From Schauerella fraxinea (lineage in GTDB: Bacteria > Pseudomonadota > Gammaproteobacteria > Burkholderiales > Burkholderiaceae_B): DNA of 64,000 nucleotides. The position numbers and the translations under genes are program-made. The stretch spans positions 372,001-436,000 of the forward strand of contig JAVDKL010000002.1 of assembly GCA_030849965.1 (NCBI GenBank), written 5' to 3'. Positions 61,019 through 64,000 of this stretch are shown here, piece by piece. A model generated the notes under the pieces. It saw only the letters and a list, made by a program, of their open reading frames with translations, searched no databases and was not told where the DNA came from. Each line of letters begins with the position of its first letter. Positions within the stretch are counted from its first letter, which is position 1.

Positions 61019-62139
61019 TGGTCAGAACAATCGGCTTTCCGGGACGTTATACCCAAGGGCCCGACGCGATCCTGGCACTACCGGCCTTGCTGGCCGAGTT
61101 GGGTTGCCGGCGTTCGGTGGTGCTGGCCGATGCGGTCGTGCGCGACGCGGTGTGGCTGCCGCTTGAATCTGCCATGGCCCTGCTCGCGTTGGAAACCACG
61201 GTGCTGAATTTCCCAGGCGAATGCACGCAGATGGCGATCGATGCGCTGAGCGCGCAAGCGGTCGAGCGGGCTGCGGATTGCGTGATTGCGCTGGGTGGCG
61301 GCAAAACCATCGATACCGCCAAAGGGGTGGCGTTGAGCTGCGGCGCGCGGTTGGTGGTGATCCCGACAATCGCTTCGAACGACTCGCCGACGAGCCGATT
61401 GATTGTGCTCTACGACGATCATCATGCCGTGGCGGGGGTGCGGCTGATGGCCCGTAATCCGGACGCCGTGATTGTGGACACCACGATCATCGCTCGTGCG
61501 CCCGCGCGCTTCTTCGCGGCCGGGCTCGGCGACGCGTTGAGCAAGAAAGACGAAGTAACCCAGTGTCATCTGGCGGGCGGCAACAACTTTTTTGCTACGC
61601 CGTCTCTACCGGTGGCGCGGCTGCTGGCCGAGCAGTGCTACGCCGATATTCTGGCTTTCGGCGAACAGGCCCTGCGTCAGGTACGCGACCATCGCACGCC
61701 CAATGATGCGGTGGAGCGCGCCGTTCAAGCGAGCGTGCTGTTATCTGGTTTGGCCTTTGAAAGTGGCGGGCTGTCGATCGCGCATGCCTTGACGCGCGGC
61801 TTTTCGGCACATCCGGTATTGGGCGCGCTGTTGCACGGCGAAATCGTGGCGTTTGGCGCACTGGTGCAACGTTTCGTTCAGCAGGATGCGCCATCCGCCA
61901 TCGCGCAACAAGCCGGGCTCACGCGTCGCCTGGGCTTGCCGGTGTGTTTTGCCGATCTGGGCGTGCCTACCCTGCGTGCAGATGAGATCGATGCCATTGC
62001 TGCATTGACATGTCAGGCGCCTTACATCGGCAACGTCGTGCCGCGCGCCGATCGGGCGAGTATTGCCGCCGCGATCGTGGCAACCGACGCACTGGGTCGC
62101 GCGTTGGCGCCGTCGGGCGAGGTAGGTATTACGTCGTAG
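61018..62139 (+). CDS. Iron-containing alcohol dehydrogenase, glycerol dehydrogenase-like
   Basis: 373 residues. NAD-binding ALGGGKTIDTAKGVA, then VVIPTIASNDSPTSRL, and the metal ligands in AAGLGDALSKKDEV (Asp), SIAHALTRGF (His) and ALLHGEIVAFG (His). Layout and length match GldA and related polyol dehydrogenases. The start overlaps the SDR stop by one base. It converges with the LacI gene, with an 11-bp overlap of the 3' ends. Likely converts a triol or similar polyol to the ketose. Confidence 0.92.
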   Translation: MVRTIGFPGRYTQGPDAILALPALLAELGCRRSVVLADAVVRDAVWLPLESAMALLALETTVLNFPGECTQMAIDALSAQAVERAADCVIALGGGKTIDTAKGVALSCGARLVVIPTIASNDSPTSRLIVLYDDHHAVAGVRLMARNPDAVIVDTTIIARAPARFFAAGLGDALSKKDEVTQCHLAGGNNFFATPSLPVARLLAEQCYADILAFGEQALRQVRDHRTPNDAVERAVQASVLLSGLAFESGGLSIAHALTRGFSAHPVLGALLHGEIVAFGALVQRFVQQDAPSAIAQQAGLTRRLGLPVCFADLGVPTLRADEIDAIAALTCQAPYIGNVVPRADRASIAAAIVATDALGRALAPSGEVGITS

Positions 62140-63172
62140 CGGTGGCCGGAGGCGGGGCCGTCGAAGCGCGTGCCACCAGGCACAGCGGCGCGAACTCGCG
62201 ATTGGCGCGAGTGCGCGTGCCGTTAATAAGTTCGATTAGCGCCTGCGCGCCCTCGTATCCCATCTGTTCGACCGGCATGCTGACCGTACTCAACTGTGGA
62301 TACATCACTTCCGCCATAGGGCCGTCGTGAACCGTGATGACGGACATGTCATCTGGTACGGCGATGCGCTGTTCGTGCAGCACCATCATGGCGCCGGTGG
62401 CAGCCGTCAAGGTGAGCGGGAATACCGCCGTGGGTCGAGGGCCGCCGCGCGCGAGAATCTCTCGCATGGCCGTCGCGCCGCCTTGCACCGTGTAGCCCGA
62501 AATAGCCACCAGTGCGGGGTCATACGCCACCCCCGCAGCGTCGAGCGCCTCGCAGTAGCCCGCCAATCTTCCCGCGCCAAGCGTGGGATGAACCTGGCCT
62601 GATAGATACGCGATGCGTCGATGCCCAAGGTCGATGAGATGCTGCGTCGCCATGCGTGCTGCCGCGCGGCTGTCGAAGTGGTAGCAGTTGCGTACGCCTT
62701 TGACTTTGCGATTGAGCAGCAGAAAGGGCACTCGTGCTTGACGCACAGCGCGCAAGATCGCGCTATTGTCGTCCAGCGTCGTCACCAGTAAGCCATCGAC
62801 CCGATTGGCTTGCACGATACGGGCGTAGGCGGAGTCGTCCGCGGCATTTTCTTCGATATGTGAAATCACCAGCGAATAACCGCTTTCATAGGCGCCGCGT
62901 TCGGCGCCCAGGATGATCTGGTAATACACCGGGTTATCGAGTTGCGGCACCGCAATGCCCAAGGTATAAGTGCGCGATGTGCGCAGGCCGCGTGCACTCA
63001 GGTTGGGCCGGTAATCCAGCGCCTTGGCTGCTGCAAGAATCCGCTCACGCGTTTCCTCGCGCACCCGCTGGTTTTTGTCGCCACTGAGCACTCGCGAAAC
63101 GGTCGATAAATCGCAGCTTGCTGCCGCCGCGACATCGCTCAATGTGACGGCGACCGTTCCTGGCTTTGGCAT
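62129..63172 (-). CDS. LacI-family transcriptional regulator
   Basis: 347 residues. The N-terminal HTH and hinge (VTLSDVAAAASCDLSTVSRVLSG...RPNLSARGLRT) match LacI/GalR. The periplasmic-binding-protein-like core has TYTLGIAVPQLDNPVYYQIILGAERGAYESG, DGLLVTTLD and VITVHDGPMAEVMYPQLSTVSMP. It is convergent with the carbohydrate operon and is the obvious repressor for the CAAACGTTTG site at 52345. The open frame extends to 63250, but the ATG at 63172 begins the HTH. The inducer is probably the imported carbohydrate or its phosphate. Confidence 0.94.
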   Translation of the reverse strand: MPKPGTVAVTLSDVAAAASCDLSTVSRVLSGDKNQRVREETRERILAAAKALDYRPNLSARGLRTSRTYTLGIAVPQLDNPVYYQIILGAERGAYESGYSLVISHIEENAADDSAYARIVQANRVDGLLVTTLDDNSAILRAVRQARVPFLLLNRKVKGVRNCYHFDSRAAARMATQHLIDLGHRRIAYLSGQVHPTLGAGRLAGYCEALDAAGVAYDPALVAISGYTVQGGATAMREILARGGPRPTAVFPLTLTAATGAMMVLHEQRIAVPDDMSVITVHDGPMAEVMYPQLSTVSMPVEQMGYEGAQALIELINGTRTRANREFAPLCLVARASTAPPPATATT

Positions 63173-63233
63173 AGCATGGATGTCCGTTGAACCAACGCTC
63201 GCATTATAAGTGAGCGCCGTGGCGCCGAACAGA

Positions 63234-63578
63234 TCAGCCCGCCTCTGCACCCGCCATCATCGTGCGGCAGGCTTCGGCGCATTGCTTGCACGCTTCGGCG
63301 CACGCCTGGCAGTGATCGTGATCGTGTTTGCCGCATTCGGCCGCGCACGCTTCGCAGATGCCGGCGCACAGGGTGCATACGTCGCCGGTGAAGGCGCTGC
63401 CGCGTGCCATCACGCTGGCCGCGAAGCGGCACATGTCGGCGCAATCCATGTCGAGCTTGATGCAGTCTTTCATCGCGACGACATCGCTTTCGTCCAGGCA
63501 CGCGGTGGCGCAGTGTTCGCAGGCGGCGGCACACGCGAAGCATTTTTCGATACTGGCTTGCAGGGTGTTGGGTTGCAT
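63234..63578 (-). CDS. Four-helix-bundle copper-binding protein (Csp-like)
   Basis: 114 residues with about 20 Cys in C-x2/3-C spacing: EKCFACAAACEHCATACLDE, DCIKLDMDCADMCRFAA, DVCTLCAGICEACAAECGKH and CQACAEACKQCAEACRTMM. This is the pattern of cytosolic Csp3/DUF326-type proteins, which bind many Cu(I) ions inside a four-helix bundle. No signal peptide, so a cytosolic copper store is likely. GGAGC precedes the ATG at 63578; an extension to 63638 is not typical of the family. Confidence 0.93.
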   Translation of the reverse strand: MQPNTLQASIEKCFACAAACEHCATACLDESDVVAMKDCIKLDMDCADMCRFAASVMARGSAFTGDVCTLCAGICEACAAECGKHDHDHCQACAEACKQCAEACRTMMAGAEAG

Positions 63579-63763
63579 ATTGGCTCCTTGGCCACTGGCG
63601 GCGCCCGAGAGGGGTCGCCTGAGTGCTGTGCGCCGCAAGCCTTATGCCGCGAAGTCCTTAGCTTATTCGGGCAAGCCGGGCCGCCTCCAATCCTCCCGGC
63701 CCGGGCCTCCTCCAACCCGATCAGCCCAGCCCCGACCCGCCCCAGGCGCGATATCGCGCCGCT

Positions 63764-64000
63764 TTAGTCAAATCCCAACATATGCGCCAAGCTCTTGCCG
63801 GTCTGGTCTTCGACCAGATCGATATTGCTTTCAAGATCGCGCAAGTGCGCGTCCATCGTGGCGATGGCGCGGGCGACGTCACCGCGTTCGATGTCGTCGA
63901 CCACGCGAACGTGCTCGTCATGCTCGCAAGGCGCATTGCCGGGCGCTTCATAAATGGCCACGACCAACGCGCAACGCGACATGAGCTCTTTCAGATAGCG
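63764..64000 (-). CDS. GntR-family regulator, C-terminal FCD domain (5' end off window)
   Basis: 79 codons in frame to the window edge. The sequence (RYLKELMSRCALVVAIYEAPGN, CEHDEHVRVVDDIERGD, ATMDAHLRDLE) matches the C-terminal part of FCD regulators, including the His of the metal site (DEH) and the final helix (MDAHL). The DNA-binding domain lies beyond 64000. Its targets are not in the window. Confidence 0.85.
   Translation of the reverse strand, partial: RYLKELMSRCALVVAIYEAPGNAPCEHDEHVRVVDDIERGDVARAIATMDAHLRDLESNIDLVEDQTGKSLAHMLGFD

Overview
This window reads as a chromosome segment of a Burkholderiales bacterium, most likely family Alcaligenaceae (Bordetella / Achromobacter / Pusillimonas-like). 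I base this on the high-GC coding sequence, two Bug/TctC-type tripartite tricarboxylate receptor proteins, many LysR/GntR/ABC uptake modules, and core blocks in the order expected for that group (ilvBHC-pssA, rpsO-pnp, qor-tpiA-secG-tRNA-Leu). No taxon was tested by search.

Layout. 1-6941: catabolic cluster, with a divergent LysR regulator / ThDP-dependent enzyme pair, then a minus-strand group of enolase-superfamily enzyme, two Bug receptors and a class II aldolase. 7081-7879: a small toxin-antitoxin-like pair behind a perfect inverted-repeat operator. 7894-15655: minus-strand GntR regulator plus a dipeptide/oligopeptide ABC operon (SBP, two permeases, two ATPases) ending in an M20 peptidase. 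15871-18217: class V aminotransferase and beta-lactamase-fold hydrolase, with matching TATAC palindromes next to the GntR and aminotransferase genes. 18292-26481: housekeeping and stress genes (yghU, tRNA-Ser, CPA2 antiporter, hydroxybutyrate dehydrogenase-type SDR, yaaA, ybiB, FUSC membrane protein). 26657-36945: core genes ilvB-ilvH-ilvC, pssA, a lipoprotein, rpsO, pnp, a second lipoprotein and threonine deaminase. 37107-39735: a PIN-domain pair and small unknown genes. 39888-46394: glycosyltransferase, tRNA-Leu, MCP, tRNA-Ser, qor, tpiA, secG, tRNA-Leu(GAG).

Immediately 3' of tRNA-Leu(GAG) the base composition drops and an accessory cassette begins (46771-50106). It holds a PP2C-type phosphatase, a Ser/Thr kinase with an FHA-like tail and a Ser/Thr kinase with a cold-shock-like tail, translationally coupled by overlaps. 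No integrase, secretion gene or recognised effector is present. It is followed by a decayed copy of an EamA transporter gene and, further on, by an intact EamA gene. This cassette is the best candidate for an undescribed system in the window.

52312-63172 is a LacI-controlled carbohydrate/polyol operon: FAD oxidase, a very short Fe-S protein, FGGY kinase, a CUT1-type ABC importer, an SDR and a glycerol-dehydrogenase-like enzyme. It has a LacI-type palindrome just downstream of a good promoter. The window ends with a Cys-rich copper-binding protein and the 3' part of a GntR-family gene.

A recurring feature is short, direct tandem repeats in intergenic gaps, each with its own unit (21 bp, 13 bp, 7 bp, 40 bp, 14 bp, 13 bp, 22 bp). 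Domain calls rest on motifs read by eye. No database search, structure prediction or GC calculation was run.
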